DNA from: Leucosporidium creatinivorum
Lineage: Eukaryota > Basidiomycota > Microbotryomycetes > Leucosporidiales > Leucosporidiaceae
Assembly: GCA_001600635.1 (NCBI GenBank)
Contig: BCKL01000025.1
Coordinates: 62,001 to 126,000, forward strand
DNA: 64,000 nt
Direction: 5' to 3'
Shown: in pieces, positions 42,815 to 55,092 of the stretch
How positions within the stretch are numbered: position 1 is the first letter of the stretch
How the letters are laid out: every line of letters starts with the position of its first letter
Program-made: the position numbers and the translations under genes
The notes under the pieces: generated by a model
The model's input: only the letters and a program-made list of their open reading frames with translations
Database searches by the model: none
Told to the model about the DNA's origin: nothing

Positions 42815-44621
42815 TCAGAAGACGGCCATGCCACTCCTCACGCCCAGTGAGATACGATCTGTCTCGCTCAAGTCGACTCCCCTTCTCCTCCTTGACCCTC
42901 CTCCACATCCGTCGTCCGAGTCCAGCTCGATCTCCTCTTCCGAGGGCGGCGAAGGGAGTCCATCTGCTCCCTCCCTGTACGAGAAGTATGCGCCGGGCAC
43001 ACTGATTCGAAGGTCCTTCTCGTTCTTGCGCCCGCGCGAGAACTGCTCTTGTTGCTTGACGTCCGCCAACACTTCCTTCTCGAGAGCCTCGCCGAGCGAA
43101 TCGCCGCTGCTTCGGAGCCGGAGTCGAGGCGAGTAAGTCGGCGAAGGGTCCTCCTCCATGGGGGTCTGAGGGCCGGACGACGAAGCGGTGGAGGACGAGT
43201 AGGAGGAGTAGGATGATCCACTGGACATGCGATTCCTCGAAGTCGAGCTCCAGGACAGAGGACGAGGGATCCCCCTTTCGGGCGAGCGAGCAGGTCGAGC
43301 GGGTGGTCGAGAGGAGTTGGCTCCTTGAGAGGAGACAGGAGCCGTGGGTACCTGGCTGCTTGGTGTAAGAGCGGGCGTCTCGAGCGAGTAGGAGGGGGTG
43401 AGGAGTCGACCCGTCGAGCCCGTGTGAGTGCCGTTGGCCGAGGAGGCGGAAGGCGAGGAAGTAGGGCCATGAGAGGTCTTGGGGCGCGACTCGAGAGATT
43501 GGAGGGTAGGGGAGATGATGGGGTTCGAGGCCGACCTGGGCGTCGTATAGATGCTGTTCGAGTTGACGACCGGCTCGAGGAAGGGAGCGAAGTGCTCGAG
43601 CAGCTCGGACTGTGTACGCGAAAGGCTGGTATCAGCTTCCAGCTCGTAGCGAAGCGCCGAGGTCGACGAAAGAGTGGCAGACGGCAGGAGATGGTGCGAA
43701 GCGAAAGGTCGGCGCTCACCTCGTCAATGCGAAGGTCGAAATCGAGCAGGGCCAAGAGTTGGCGCTCCATCACCTCGATCTCCTGCAGCGAGAAGTGCAC
43801 TGCGTACTTCTGCCAGTGCTTGTTCTGTGGCGACGAGTCTGAGCAAAGGAAAGTGGTCGGGGATTGGATGAGAGGAGCGCCGAGATCAGGGAGGAGAAAG
43901 GAAGCGGGTTAGCTCAAGTCGTTTCCTAGCTCGGGATAAAGAAGCTCACCGTTGAGGTACTTGGCAGCCACAATGAGCGCACTGAGGAACACGCGATGCC
44001 TCGTGGTGGGAGAACCGCTCGAACGAGGAGGAAGTCGATACTTGAGCCGGTCAAGGTAGACGAGGGTACAGAGGAGAGTGGGCACATGGCATTTCTGCAG
44101 ATAAGAAGGGAAGTCGCAGGAGGTAGAAAGGAGAGGAAGGGACGAGGTCAGCATCTCTGTATCACGCTTGCCGAAGTCTGGGCGAAGCCTGCTCGGCGCT
44201 CGCTTCCGCGCTCCTTCACGCTCCACCGCCTTGCGCTCTGCTATCGAATGCCTTCTCAGACTCACAGACTTGCGAACCAAAGTCTTGATAAAAGATTCCA
44301 GCGAAGGTAGGGCCGAGTCGAAGCCAGTCGACGTCGGAGTGGTGGGAGGCGAGGGAAGGGTGGACACCGGGTCCGGCTTGCAACGAATGACTTGGACTGC
44401 CTTCTCCGCAATGTGTGCTATTGGTGTTTGAGGAGACGAGCAGAAATCGAGATCAAGTCAGTACAGCCCCAACTTGCAAATCGTCCTGTCGAGTGGGGAC
44501 GGTGAGAGTAAAAAAGAGGCTTACAGACCATCGTGTTGGTCAAGGGAGAGCGCACCAGTGCGAGAAGAGCGGGATCATGGTGCCACTTGGGCAGGAGACT
44601 AGCGGCGTGTCGACGGGGCAT
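42815..44621 (-). CDS. Pho85-type (PCL) cyclin
   Basis: Cyclin that would activate a Pho85/Cdk5-like kinase in cell-cycle or nutrient control. The start MPRRHAASLLPKWHHDPALL is followed by an exon with PSLESFIKTLVRKS. The cyclin-box core is KCHVPTLLCTLVYLDRLKYRL, HRVFLSALIVAAKYLN and NKHWQKYAVHFSLQEIEVMERQ with LLALLDFDLRI, typical of the Pcl1/2/9 and Pho80 group. The C-terminal half is Ser/Pro-rich with many possible Ser-Pro sites, then an acidic patch (EEEIELDSDD), and ends SGMAVF. About six exons. Which PCL orthologue cannot be said. Confidence 0.85.
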
Positions 44622-45926
44622 GCTGCTCGGCGAGGGTCTCCCTCTGTCAAAGATGGGAGAAGGTGTCGAGGAGCGGAGCGACGAGACAAGATCCCGAAGA
44701 ACGAGGAAGCAGGAAGGAAAGAGATAGAAGGCTTGAACTTGCTCGAGGTGAGCAACTCAAGGTTTGGGCCCGCCATCGCGCAGGCTTCGTTCGAAGCGAG
44801 AGGCTGCTCGGCCTAAGGGTGAGAGCCAGCCACGTTGGCGGGTTAAGAGGACCGCCCAAGGATAAGCGGCCTGCTCAACAAGTTCCAGATGATGTTCTAG
44901 CACTTGGAACCTCGCTCAAAGAGATAGCCTGAGAAGAACGAGCCGAAGCGACGAAGCGGCCGGTCCCTGCACGCGCTCGGCGAAGAGACGCTCGTTTCGA
45001 AGAGGCTCAAGATGGCCATGTCAGGCTGTCGTAGAGCAGGGGTAGGGTCACGCACTACTCTCATGTACTACAGTACCAAGCCCAACGCCATTCAATTCCT
45101 CAGGCGTCCAGCATCCCGGCTCTCCTTCTCAGCAAGCCTTCTCCGGATGCGGAAGGGGAGCAGCTCGTCTGGCTCGCCCGCCCGCCTCTTCCTCACGATC
45201 GGAATCGTGCAAGCTGTATTGCAAGGTAATGTTCTAACTACTTCTTGTAGCCTTTCGATTCGGCAAGATGGATCCGATTCATAGCAGCAAGCACGAAGGA
45301 GGCAGGCGAACGCTTCAGCTTGCGAGCGGTGGCTGCTCCTCGCAACGGCGCACCGAGCCGCCTACCCTCGAACTAGCGCTCGGCGTCGGCTACATGGCTG
45401 GTGACATCTTTGCGCAGGCTTAAGACGTCACCTGCTTGCGTACAGCAGCAGCGCAAAGGGCTTTCGGCGATGGAAACTTGAAGTGCAGAAGGCGGCGGGT
45501 CGACTTCTCAGCGGAGCGGTCAGAGAGCACAATCTCGGCGCGTGTGATTAAGCAAGATAAGCAAGATCTATGGCTTGCCAGCTTGCGCCCCCTTCGCAAG
45601 CCTTGATGCTGTCGGGACTGCCTCGGGGAGAGGTCGAACAGCCGGCGCCGAGATCGTTGCTCGCCAGCTTGCGAGCCTCTTCTAGAGCTTGTGAGCGAGG
45701 CAGGAGCATTATAGCATGTACACCTTGCTCGCGCCTCGTCGAGTGGCGCTTGAAGTACCTCACTTGACGGGAGAGAACGATTCTCGGCGGCGGGCTACCA
45801 GCGCCGAACTATCAAAGCGACAAAGCGGAAGAGAACATCGATACAGGTTACAACAAGTCACAGACATACTTTAAGAGCAGCTACACGCTGTACTCGACTC
45901 CCACCAGCTACTCCTCCTCACTCTCG
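44622..45926. other. Long intergenic region, 1.3 kb
   Basis: Holds the cyclin promoter and the 3' end of the membrane-protein gene. A 90-codon frame at 45012-45284 (Ser/Arg-rich) looks like chance. No repeat, RNA gene or conserved frame recognised. Confidence 0.4.
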
Positions 45927-47834
45927 CTAACCACGAAGCTGATGCTTCTCGACCTCCACCTCAACACTCCTCCTCCCCCGCTCTCTCTCCTTTTCATCGT
46001 CGCTCGTTTCGTGTGTAGTGTGCACTTGGATGTCGATGTGGATTTGCTGGCTCAGGGAGGTGAGAGCCGTCGGCTTTTGAGAGGGGCAGGTGCTGCCGCC
46101 GGTGGTGGACGTGGGAGATTGGCGGGGAGGGAAGTGACGGATCTCAACCCAGAGATGGCCGCAGGTTCCTGTGTAGGGAGATAAAGTCAGTTTCGACTGC
46201 TGCAGAGAGCCGAGATACCACCCTCCGCGACTCGGAGCGGTAAGCCAGAACTCGAACTCACCAGTAGTGACGACAATGGTAGTGAACCACCATGCGAATG
46301 TGAGTGCAAACTCGGTTCTGTAGGAGGGAGACCGAGATGAGTTGGGCAGCGAGATGAAGACCGAGATGACAGAGCTCACCGAGGCCAAGACGAGCCGAGA
46401 TGCCGGAAGGTGACGATGGTGAAGATGCTTTGCGTGAAGAGTAATGCGCTCATGCTGAATAAGACAGCGCAGATCTGATTGAGGGAAGAGACGGCGGGTC
46501 AGCACGCGTTGGAGGATCGCCGAGAGAAAATCGCCGACGCACGATGATACGCTCCTTCTCGACCTTCCTCAGATCATCAATCCTCCTCGCCTGTTCCGTA
46601 TGTAGCCCCTCCACATCCTTGCCCCTCGCAGCCTTGCGCACCTGGCTCTGCCAGCGACTCCTCGACCTCGGCGGTCCGGCGACCGAATCGCCCAGCTCTT
46701 CAATACGCGTAGCAGTCTGCTGCAGGTCGTCTAGACTGGTACGGATTTGGCGGCGGAGAATGAGGACGAGGGCGAGGGTGCCGCATGTGATGAGCATGAT
46801 GATGACGGAGATGGAGGCGTGGATGGCGAGAAGGGTTGCGTAAGTGCTGTTGGGCGTAAAGAGAGTGAGCCGGGTCGAAAGATAAGAGAGGCGTGAGAAA
46901 GATCGCACACAAAGTACGACTCCACAGCAGCGCCGTAGGCAAGCGCGAGCGCACTCGATCGAGCCATGGTAGCTTCGTCGGCGACGCCCGGCTGCCAGGC
47001 TGCTCCAGCTGCCTCGAGGAAGGTGTGGAAAGCATCAAAATTATTGGAAACTCGGTGCCCAGTTCTTGCGCCGATGACGGAGAGGACCTGCGAGTGGAGA
47101 AGGTCAGCCAGAACGGCCGCCTCGAGCGCCGAGATGACTTACGATGATGAGCACGGTCAAGACGAAGCCTCCCCCGACGCTGAAGATGTTGAGGAAGTTG
47201 AAGATACCACCTCTGACCATCCACCGTGGTGTCTTGTCGCCGACGACGTGCAAGTAGGAGTGGAGGCTGGACCATCTGCTCGAATCGCCGAGAGTTAGCA
47301 CCGAGCTGATCGCTAGAAGTCGTCGCGAAGCTTTAGCGGTACTCACGAGATAGCCCAACCGCACACAAACGACGGCGCCCAGACAGCCAGCCTCCAGTCT
47401 GTGAGGGAGTGAATCTCGGCGCGCTGAATGTAGAAGCGCTCTGTCGTCCAAATCGCGCCGCAGCAGACGATGGGGAAGATGACTCCGGCGATGGCTATGA
47501 GAGCGATGTGATTGCCAACCAGGAAGCTGTGTATAGCAGGGAAGGTTCAGTTGGATCTGCCGCTGTTTGACGCGAAAGGAATCAAAGCTCACCTTCCGCC
47601 GTCTCGCCGGACGACCCGAATCAACCACAGCTCGCGTCCCAGACGACGTTGAGCTACACAGTGTACCGCGCAAGCGACGATAGAGACGATGCCAAATATG
47701 AGAAAGAGACAAAAGGTCACGAGTAGGCGACCTTTCAAACCAGGCGAGACGTGCGGCTGGACCAGCCCCTCGATGAGCGAGTCGTAGTAGAGGTAAGGGT
47801 TGACCCCTTCCGGCGGTGGTGGTAGACCTGCCAT
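45927..47834 (-). CDS. Seven-helix fungal membrane protein, unknown role
   Basis: About eight exons, roughly 480 aa. The start MAGLPPPPEGVNPYLYYDS precedes the first membrane helix (LLVTFCLFLIFGIVSIVACA). Further hydrophobic segments: IALIAIAGVIFPIVCCGAIW, LAVWAPSFVCGWAI, FLNIFSVGGGFVLTVLII, SSALALAYGAAVESYF, ISVIIMLITCGTLALVLIL, ICAVLFSMSALLFTQSIF and FALTFAWWFTTIVVTTG. After the sixth comes a charged loop with EEARRIDDLRKVEKE-like sequence. The cytosolic tail is Ser/Thr- and Glu/Arg-rich (KERERGRRSVEVEVEK). The layout suggests a receptor-like or sensor protein, but I do not recognise a characterised family. It is divergent from the aldehyde dehydrogenase (437 bp apart). Confidence 0.7.
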
Positions 47835-48271
47835 GAAGGCCTACACCCAGCGTAGCGAAGTTGCAGGAGGAGGAGAACAACAGAAAGCCGGCGCCAACCT
47901 TACTTCTGACCGAAGCCAGGCCAGCGCCGCAATATAACCCGATTTGGAGGGCTAGTAAAGCAAGAGGCGATCTCCATTGAACGCGGGCCAGCCGGGCAGC
48001 CGTAGATGGGCAACTCGGCGCTTCTTTGGAGCGAGCTTCGAAGAAGCAACCGAGCAGCGAGTAGCGAGGTCCGAGCGTCTCCACCCCTCCTTCGCCGAGA
48101 TCAGCTCTGGAAGAGCGAGCAGAGCGGTAGACGTGTCCTGGGTTGTTGTAGCCAAGTCTGCAGATCCTTCTGCGCGTGTAAGAGCGAGACGAAGCTGCAA
48201 GATGAAGTAGGAAACCAAGAGAGGTCAACGCGTCGAAGCTCTCCCTTCGCTGCGCCCTTGCTCCGCCCGAC

Positions 48272-50707
48272 ATGACTGTAGGACAATGGCTCGACGCGCA
48301 GATCGAGTTTGTCTTGGCTAGTCTACCACAGGAGCGCCCTAAGCACATTAACATCACTCTCGCCGTCGCGCTCGTGCCGGTCGCGCTCGTCCACTTCTAC
48401 CTTCGCTTCGTCTACGTCCCACAAGCTCATCGTGCAGCTCGTTTCGCATGGCCGATCCCACCAGAGGCAGTGTGAGTAGCTTATGTAGCCTTCGCGTCAC
48501 CTGCGCCGACTCTATTCTCGCACAGGCCGGGCTGGCGCGGAATGGCTCTCTCCTCACCTTCGATTCACTCGCACAAAAACGATCCTTCGCTCCTCCCTCC
48601 CACCCAAGCACCATCATACATCACATGCTACGCCCCTGCTTCCGGCCACCACCTCGAAACCATCCCATCCCACACGGCCGAGCAAATCGCTGACAGCATC
48701 TCGCGAGCGGAAGTCGCGCAGAAGGGATGGGGCAAAAGCAGCTTCGACAGGCGTAAGAAGGTGCTGAAGAGCTTGCTGGAATGGTGTGTAAGGGATATGG
48801 AGGCGATTGCACGGATATCGAGTAGGGATACGGGAAAGACTCGTGAGTTCTTCCAACGCCGAGCTGCGACTCAGTGTCGCCTACACCTCATTAATGCCTT
48901 CTCCCTCTCAACAGTCGTCGACGCTGCTTTCGGCGAGGTGCTCACCACCTGCGAGAAGCTTCGCTGGACCATCGCCAACGGCGAGGATCAGCTCAAGCCC
49001 GAGTCTCGCCCTACAAACCTCATCCTCGCCCACAAGGTCTCCGAGGTGCGGTACGAGCCCCTCGGGGTAGTAGCCGCCATCGTCTCCTGGAACTACGCCT
49101 TCCACAACTCGCTGTCGCCCATCATCGCCGCCCTCTTCTCAGGCAACGCCATCGTCTTGAAGGCCAGCGAGAACGTCGCTTGGTCATCGCATCACTACAT
49201 TCGCGCCGTGAGAAGCTGCCTGTGAGTGCTCCGTGTCTGAGTGGAGAGCTGAGCTGACCTCTGGCCCTACAGCGAGGCTTGCGGAGAGTCGCCCGAGCTT
49301 GTTCAGATCGTCACTTGCCTTCCTGACGCCGTTGAAGCGCTCACTGGCGATACCAGGATCAGGCACATCACTTTTGTGCGCTGTCTCGCCTCTTTACCGC
49401 CCCAAGCTCGTGCTGACCGCCGTGACCGTGTCCTCGCAGATCGGCTCGGAGCAAATTGGCCAGAAGGTCGCGCTCAAGGGAGCTGAGGTCGGTACGCCTG
49501 TACTTCTCGAGCTCGGTGGAAAGGTGTGTGATACTTGTTTCTTGCGTGGGGAACCTCGCTGATGTCCTGGCCCTCGCAGGACCCCTGCATTATCCTCCCT
49601 TCGGCCGACGTCAAGTTCTTCACCGCTACCTGGATGCGCGCCGCCTTGTAAGCCAGCGCTCCCGCTCCCAAGTAATAAGAGAGAGGACTGACCCGTTCCG
49701 CTACTCCCCATACAGCCAAGCGGCCGGACAAAACTGCATCGGCGTCGAGCGGTTCCTCGTCCACTCCTCCCTTTACTCAGCCTTCATCACCGACATGACC
49801 TCTCGCGTCTCGGACCTCCGCGTCGGCGATGTTCTGGCTCATGCTGGACCCGAGGACAAGAGTAAGCGAATCGACGTTGGAGCAATGGTCACCGACAGGC
49901 TGTTCGACGAGCTGGAGGAGCTCATCGCCGAGGCCGTCAGCCAGGGGGCGAGGTGCTTAGTTGGTGGAAACAGGGTCGTTCATGAAGAGTTCCCGAGCGG
50001 TCACTATTTTGCTCCTACTCTTATCGTTGACGTGTAAGTCGCGTCTCCCTTTTCGCTCGGTCGAAGCTGAGCTGACCCGTCGCCATCTACAGCACTCCAT
50101 CCATGCGCATCGCCAATCAGGAGATCTTCGCACCCGTCATGACGGTGCTCAAGTACGAGACGCTTGAGGAGGCGGTCTCTATCGCCAACGGCACTCGCTA
50201 CGGGCTCGGCGCCAGTGTCTTCGGCAAGAACAAACTTCACTGTCAATACATCGTCGACAACATCCAGAGCGGAATGGTCTGCACAAATGGTGAGTTCCTC
50301 TTCTCCTCATCTATAGATCTTAGGCAGCGCTGACGGTCCCTCCCCTCTCGCAGACTTCGGAGGTCGGTCTTCTCGATCTTCGCTCGTCTCTCGCTTTCAC
50401 TGACCCGTCTCCTTCTTCACCAGTCTTTTACCTCAACCAATCCCTCCCCTTCGGCGGCTGCAAAGCCTCCGGCTACGGCCGTTTCGCCGGCCGAGAAGGT
50501 CTACGAGGGCTCACCAACGCCAAAGCGGTCACGGTGGACCGCTTCCACGGATGGGTGCAGACGGGCATTCCCCCGCTACTCGCTTATCCTATCAAGAGCG
50601 GAGCGGGCGCCTGGAAGTTTGTCGGTGGGCTTATCGGGATGGTTTACGGGAAGGGAGTCTTGGGCAAGGCGAGGGGCTTGTGGGATTTGGCGACGGCCAA
50701 GGCGTAG
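48272..50707 (+). CDS. Membrane-anchored aldehyde dehydrogenase (Msc7 type)
   Basis: NAD(P)+-dependent aldehyde oxidation. An N-terminal membrane segment (NITLAVALVPVALVHFYLRF, about residues 28-47) places it in the yeast Msc7 group. Catalytic parts: PLGVVAAIVSWNYAFHN (cofactor entry), HITFIGSEQIGQ (nucleotide-binding turn), PVLLELGGK (general-base Glu), GQNCIGVERFL (nucleophile Cys), NQEIFAPVMTVLKYE and LNQSLPFGGCKASGYGRFAG. At least ten exons, including a 9-nt micro-exon (50354-50362, ACTTCGGAG) that restores NDFGVFYLNQ; without it the frame is lost. The C-terminus has a second weak hydrophobic stretch. Physiological substrate unknown. Confidence 0.9.
50354..50362 (+). other. 9-nt micro-exon of the aldehyde dehydrogenase
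   Basis: Flanked by CGCAG and GTCGGT. Joined to the neighbouring exons it encodes D-F-G within CTNDFGVFY, a conserved stretch of this enzyme class. Confidence 0.8.
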
Positions 50708-50919
50708 TTTGCATATTCACTAAAACGTATTAGCATTACTCTCAAGACTTTTGAAAGCTGTGCGCTGCGACCTGAGCGAGTTGTAGGCTTTCGCTCTCTC
50801 TCCCTACGCGCTCGGCGCTCGGCGAAGGAGGGCAGATCCTCGTTCTTATCACAGATTAGCTATGGCTCGAGCAAGCACGTCCTCCTTGTCTCTCCACTCC
50901 CTTGTCCACCACAAGCATC

Positions 50920-51345
50920 TCACCTCATCTCCTCCCTGCCCTCCTGCTCCGGCTGATCCACATCCATCCTCTCCTCCTCCTTCGGCGCCGCCTGCTCACC
51001 CTCCCCCTGCTCCTGCTGGCTCGTTCCCACATCCAAATCCTCCTCAACCTCAACTTCCATCTGAATCTTCTCCCTCGGCCTGATGACTGGGCTCGTCATC
51101 GCGTCCATTTGCTCGAGCTTGGAAGCGTCGTTCAGGATCTTGAGGACGATCTCGGGCGGGAGGACGGCTGCTGGTGCAGGACGAGGGGTGTGAGGAGGGG
51201 AGATTGGAGCGTCGTCGGGTGAGTTCTACTGGTGAGAAGAGCGAGTCAGCTGTCTGCTGCTGCTGCAAGAGAACGAGAGAGATTGACGCACCCCCGAGAG
51301 AGCTGAGACGAGTGCAGACCAGTCGGAGCCGGTGTTGGTCGACAT
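50920..51345 (-). CDS. Small acidic protein, unknown
   Basis: Two exons (51292-51345, 50920-51225) give 119 aa. Exon 1 reads MSTNTGSDWSALVSALSG; exon 2 starts NSPDDAPISPPHTPRPAPA, then PPEIVLKILNDASKLEQMDA, followed by a Glu/Gln-rich acidic tail (EVEVEEDLDVG, EEERMDVDQ). The acceptor CAGTAG was chosen because it keeps the frame open. I do not recognise a family. The amphipathic EIVLKILNDASKLEQM stretch could be a short coiled coil, as in small complex subunits. It is real enough to call because the frame, splice and start agree. Confidence 0.55.
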
Positions 51346-51576
51346 GCCGGTGGGTGCAGGGTGCAGGACGGTGCTGTAGCTCTTTTTGAAGTGACTGGTG
51401 TAACCTCCTGCACGGGCGAGACGTCGAGACGGCTTGTGAAGTGAGGGTGAGAAGCAAAGAGGCGAACCGACTCGCTGCGCCGATATTCCAACTCTCTCGC
51501 TCGGCCCTCCTCAGAATTGTACAGCTCACTGCCTGCTCGAGTTGCTCTGTCTCTGCACTATATCTACAACAAGGGC

Positions 51577-54566
51577 TTACTCCCTCCTCTTCGGCTCCTC
51601 CTGCTCCCGCTTCGGCTCGTCACTCCCACCCTCCTCGGCCGCCAGCTCCTCCTCGCCCTCTGCTTCATCATCATCATCTCCAAACAAGCTCCTATTCATA
51701 TCCTCAATATTCCTCATCAGTCCTTCCAAGTCATCCACCGCACCTCCCGGGCTTCGTAGCGAGCTCAGCGAAGTGGAAGTGGAGATTAACCCGCTGGCGC
51801 TCGGCGGAAGGCTGAAAGTCGGGGAAGGGATGGGTTGAGCTCGTCCGGAGGAGACAGAGGAGGAGGAGCGAACAAACTTGGGTCGTTGGCCGAGGGGGAA
51901 GGTCGCGGTTGGTGGTGAGGGAGAGGGGTTGTTGGTGCGTTCGGAGGAGGAGCGAGAGAGGGAAGGAGGTAGGGCGGAAGCTGCTGCTGGTGGCGGGGAG
52001 GTAGTCGACGAAGCTGGTGGTGGTGGTGCAGCTCGGGGAGCAGGTGGAGGAGGTGAAGGTCGAGAAGCAAGAGGAGCCGTAGCGCTCGTATCGAGCTTGA
52101 GCGGCGGCGGTCGATGCGGCACCCTCGTCGGCTCATGACGCTCCTTCTCCCGCTCATTCGAAGGCAGTAAAGGCGATCTCGACCTCGAGCTTTCCGTCGA
52201 CGACCTCCCAGCAGCACTGAGCGTGCGACTCCTTTCTTCACTCGTCGTCTGCGTACCGACGAGCGGCGGCGAGCTAGTCGAGGCTGCGACCGACGAGGTT
52301 GAAGGCGAAGGGATGGCGACGGCTAGTTCGGCCCAACGTGCTGCGTTGGGGCTTTTGGGGCTCTTGGCGATAGCCTCGCCTTCGAAGGAGTGGATGGCGA
52401 TTGGTCGGCCGCCTCGAGCGAGGTCGAGTCGAGGGGAGCGCGAGGCGGGGTTGGGAGAACTCGAGGAAGGGAAGGGGATGCCGGGAGACGATGCGGGACT
52501 GCTGTCGGTGGAGAAGCCTGATGTGGGAGCCATGCGAGGAGAGAGAGAAGAGGTGTTGATGGGTGGCGGCATAGGCCGAGTCGAAGATGCGGTAGAGGGG
52601 AGGTGAATGGAGAGAGCTGGCGGTGGTGGGTGATTCGGAGTAGGCGAAGGTGGTAGAGGGTAGAGATGCGGTAGCGAAGGGATCCGTCCCCTCGCATTAC
52701 TTGCCACCATTGGCGTCGTCGGATCCTGCTCCACATCGTCCTCCTCCGCCTCCTCCCTCTCCTCCTCATCCAGCAACTCCTCCCTCTCCCCCATCTCAGC
52801 ATCCCCATCCCTCATCTCCTTGTCCCTCTCCACCTTATCATCCGCCGACATAGCCGAGAAGAACGAGCTCGAAACGGACGAAATGGAGCGCAAGCTCCCC
52901 ACCGAGCCCGCCCTAAACATCCCTGGCGCCTGTGGAGGCTGTAGCATTCCTCCATCGCTGTCCACCCCACCGTTCGGGTTTGGACTCGAGCCGCTGTCCT
53001 CCCTTCCGCTCTCGGAGCGTGATTTGACTGAGGCGGTTCGGCCGAAGTTGAACCACTTGCGCGAGGAGGATGCGGAAGCGAGGGAGACGCTATCGGGATC
53101 GGGAGAGCCGGATTGAGAGATGCTGGGAGAGGTAGTGGTGCTGATGGGAGCGAGGGAGGGAGAGTTGGAAGCGGAGGCGTCAGGAGGGGAGAGAGTCGGT
53201 AGAGTGCTGTTTGGTGGTCGACGAGGAAGCATGGTTTTGGAGCTGGCGCCAGAGTGTCGCCTATCGTCGTCGTGAGGTCCGCTCATGCCTCGGCGGAGGA
53301 GCTCGAGGTCGCGCGAGAGGGCTTCGATCTCGGTGCGAAGGCGGGAGACCTCCTCCTCGGACTTGGCGGCCTTCTTGCGCTCGTCGGCAACCTGTGAGGT
53401 AGTGGAAGGTTAGCTGAATTGTCGGAGAAGAAGATAGCAAAGTACTCGCCATCGTGTTGGCCTCTGAGAACAGCTCTATGCTCAGGTTCTCCAACTCGGC
53501 CATCAAATCGTCCTTGGTCTTCTCCAAGTCTGCGCACCTGCCCGCCATCGCCTCCGCACTTCTTCGCAGACTAGTGTTGGTACTCTTGAGCGTCGTGCAG
53601 GACTGCTCGAGGCTAGTGACCTGCGCCTGAAGAGCGAAGAGCTCGCTCGTAAGCTGCGAGACGGTCTTGCCAGCGCCGTTTTCGAGGGAGGGGCGATCGT
53701 CGGCGGAGAAGGTGGTATCGTGGGAGTTGCGAGGGTGATCGCCGAGTCGAGGGGAGGAGGAGGAGGAGCGAAGGGTGTGAGGAGCGGTCGGTGGAGGGAG
53801 GGAAACGCTGCTGGCGGTGGAGACGACGCTGGGGGTCTGCTTGCGCTTGGAGCTAGGCATGCGGAAGAAGCTGGCGGCGCTGCTTCTGCTGTCCTCCAAC
53901 CCGAGACCGAATAGGCTGGCGCTGCTTTCTGGGCGATCCCCCTCGGTCGTCGCTCGTCGGCCGGGGCCATTTGGAGGGACGGGCGCGCCTGAGGCCGAGT
54001 GACGAGAGACCATGGAAGCTGAACCGCGAGAGTCTCGGCGTCGTAGGGTCTCCTCGAGGAACTCGGAATGCGTCTCGGCGAGGGTGAGGTTGGACTGGGC
54101 GATCTTGAGCTGAGCCGCGAGCTCGTCGTGTGTTGCCAATTGTCGCGCCTGCAGGTGAATAACCGTCAGCGAACGCATTACGCTACACGCTTGCCCTCAG
54201 TAGCAAGCTGCAGCTCACCATTCCATCCACAACCTTGAGCAGGTTCCCAACCGTATCCTTCCACTCTTCCTGATTCACTACACCTCGCTCCTCACTATCG
54301 ATCCCCAGCCCTACATGCCCCCGATGCTCTGACCGCCGCAACAGCTCCCTAGCGCTGTCCACGAGCACTTCATAGCGTTCTGCGCGGCTCGGCCTGCGGG
54401 AATGTTGAGCTGTCCGTCCTCTGTCACCTCCCGAAGCTGTAGCTTGCCAGTTGGAGGGGTAGGCTGGACCGCCTGAGAAGACTTGGCCCTGCTTGCTGAT
54501 AGGCGTTGGCGGCGGAAGAGCTGGTAACGGCGGTGAGATGGGGTTGACGGTGTCGCCTCTGGCCAT
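51577..54566 (-). CDS. SEC2: Sec2-type guanine nucleotide exchange factor
   Basis: Sec2 activates the Rab GTPase Sec4 on secretory vesicles to drive polarised exocytosis. Three exons (about 54219-54566, 53450-54148, 51577-53391) give roughly 950 aa. A long coiled coil (QLTSELFALQAQVTSLEQS, then KTKDDLMAELENLSIELFSE, ANTMVADERKKAAKSEEEV) is the Sec2/Rabin exchange domain, split by an intron right at ANTM. Ser/Pro-rich disordered stretches lie on both sides, with an acidic block (EEEREEAEEDDVEQD). The end (GDDDDEAEGEEELAAEEGG) is acidic. The large C-terminal part is low in complexity, as usual for fungal Sec2. The start MARGDTVNPISPPL is the first in-frame ATG. Confidence 0.82.
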
Positions 54567-55092
54567 GGCCGGCGAGGGCGGCTCGAAAGGCGCAGCGTCG
54601 ATGTATAGGTGAGGCTATCGAGGTACAGAAGTTATCCGAGCGTGTAGAGCTTGCTGTAGTCGAGTCGATGCGAAAACAAGTGAGTTGAGCGAGTGAGAGA
54701 GTTCGTCATGTCCAAGTCGAACGACTAGGGACGCGTTTCGAGCTGTATACGATCGCTCTTGAGCTCTCTCTGTGTGCAAGAAGAATTCTGGTATATTTTA
54801 CTACTATTTCCTAGCTTTGCCTCGAATTCTCGCTGATTGGTCAACTCTAAGGAGCTGAGCTCGTCGCCTCTCTTTCTCCTGCCGTTCACTGCTCGTAATT
54901 GCTGCTTCTCTGCTTCTGTTGCGATACAGATCCCGGGTGTACGACTTCTGTAGCGCATCATAAAGATGTTCAGGCCCCTTCAAAAGGAGCGCTGAGCGGG
55001 GACGACGGCGGACTCCTCGTTGCGCTCAAACTGCTCCGTCTGTCCTCTTCGCCTTCGACCTCAACTCTTCGGGACAGGCGACAGCTGCTCCC
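54567..55092. other. Divergent promoter region
   Basis: 526 bp between the SEC2 start and the next + strand gene. Includes a more AT-rich stretch (54780-54840) than its surroundings. No specific site recognised. Confidence 0.4.

Noticed and set aside
45012-45284. Possible 90-aa gene
   Set aside because: Ser/Arg-rich, no start context, splice partner or similarity; typical of chance frames in GC-rich spacer DNA.
47104-48357. 417-codon minus-strand frame
   Set aside because: Runs through introns and the promoter of the seven-helix protein; it is a chance frame crossing real exons.
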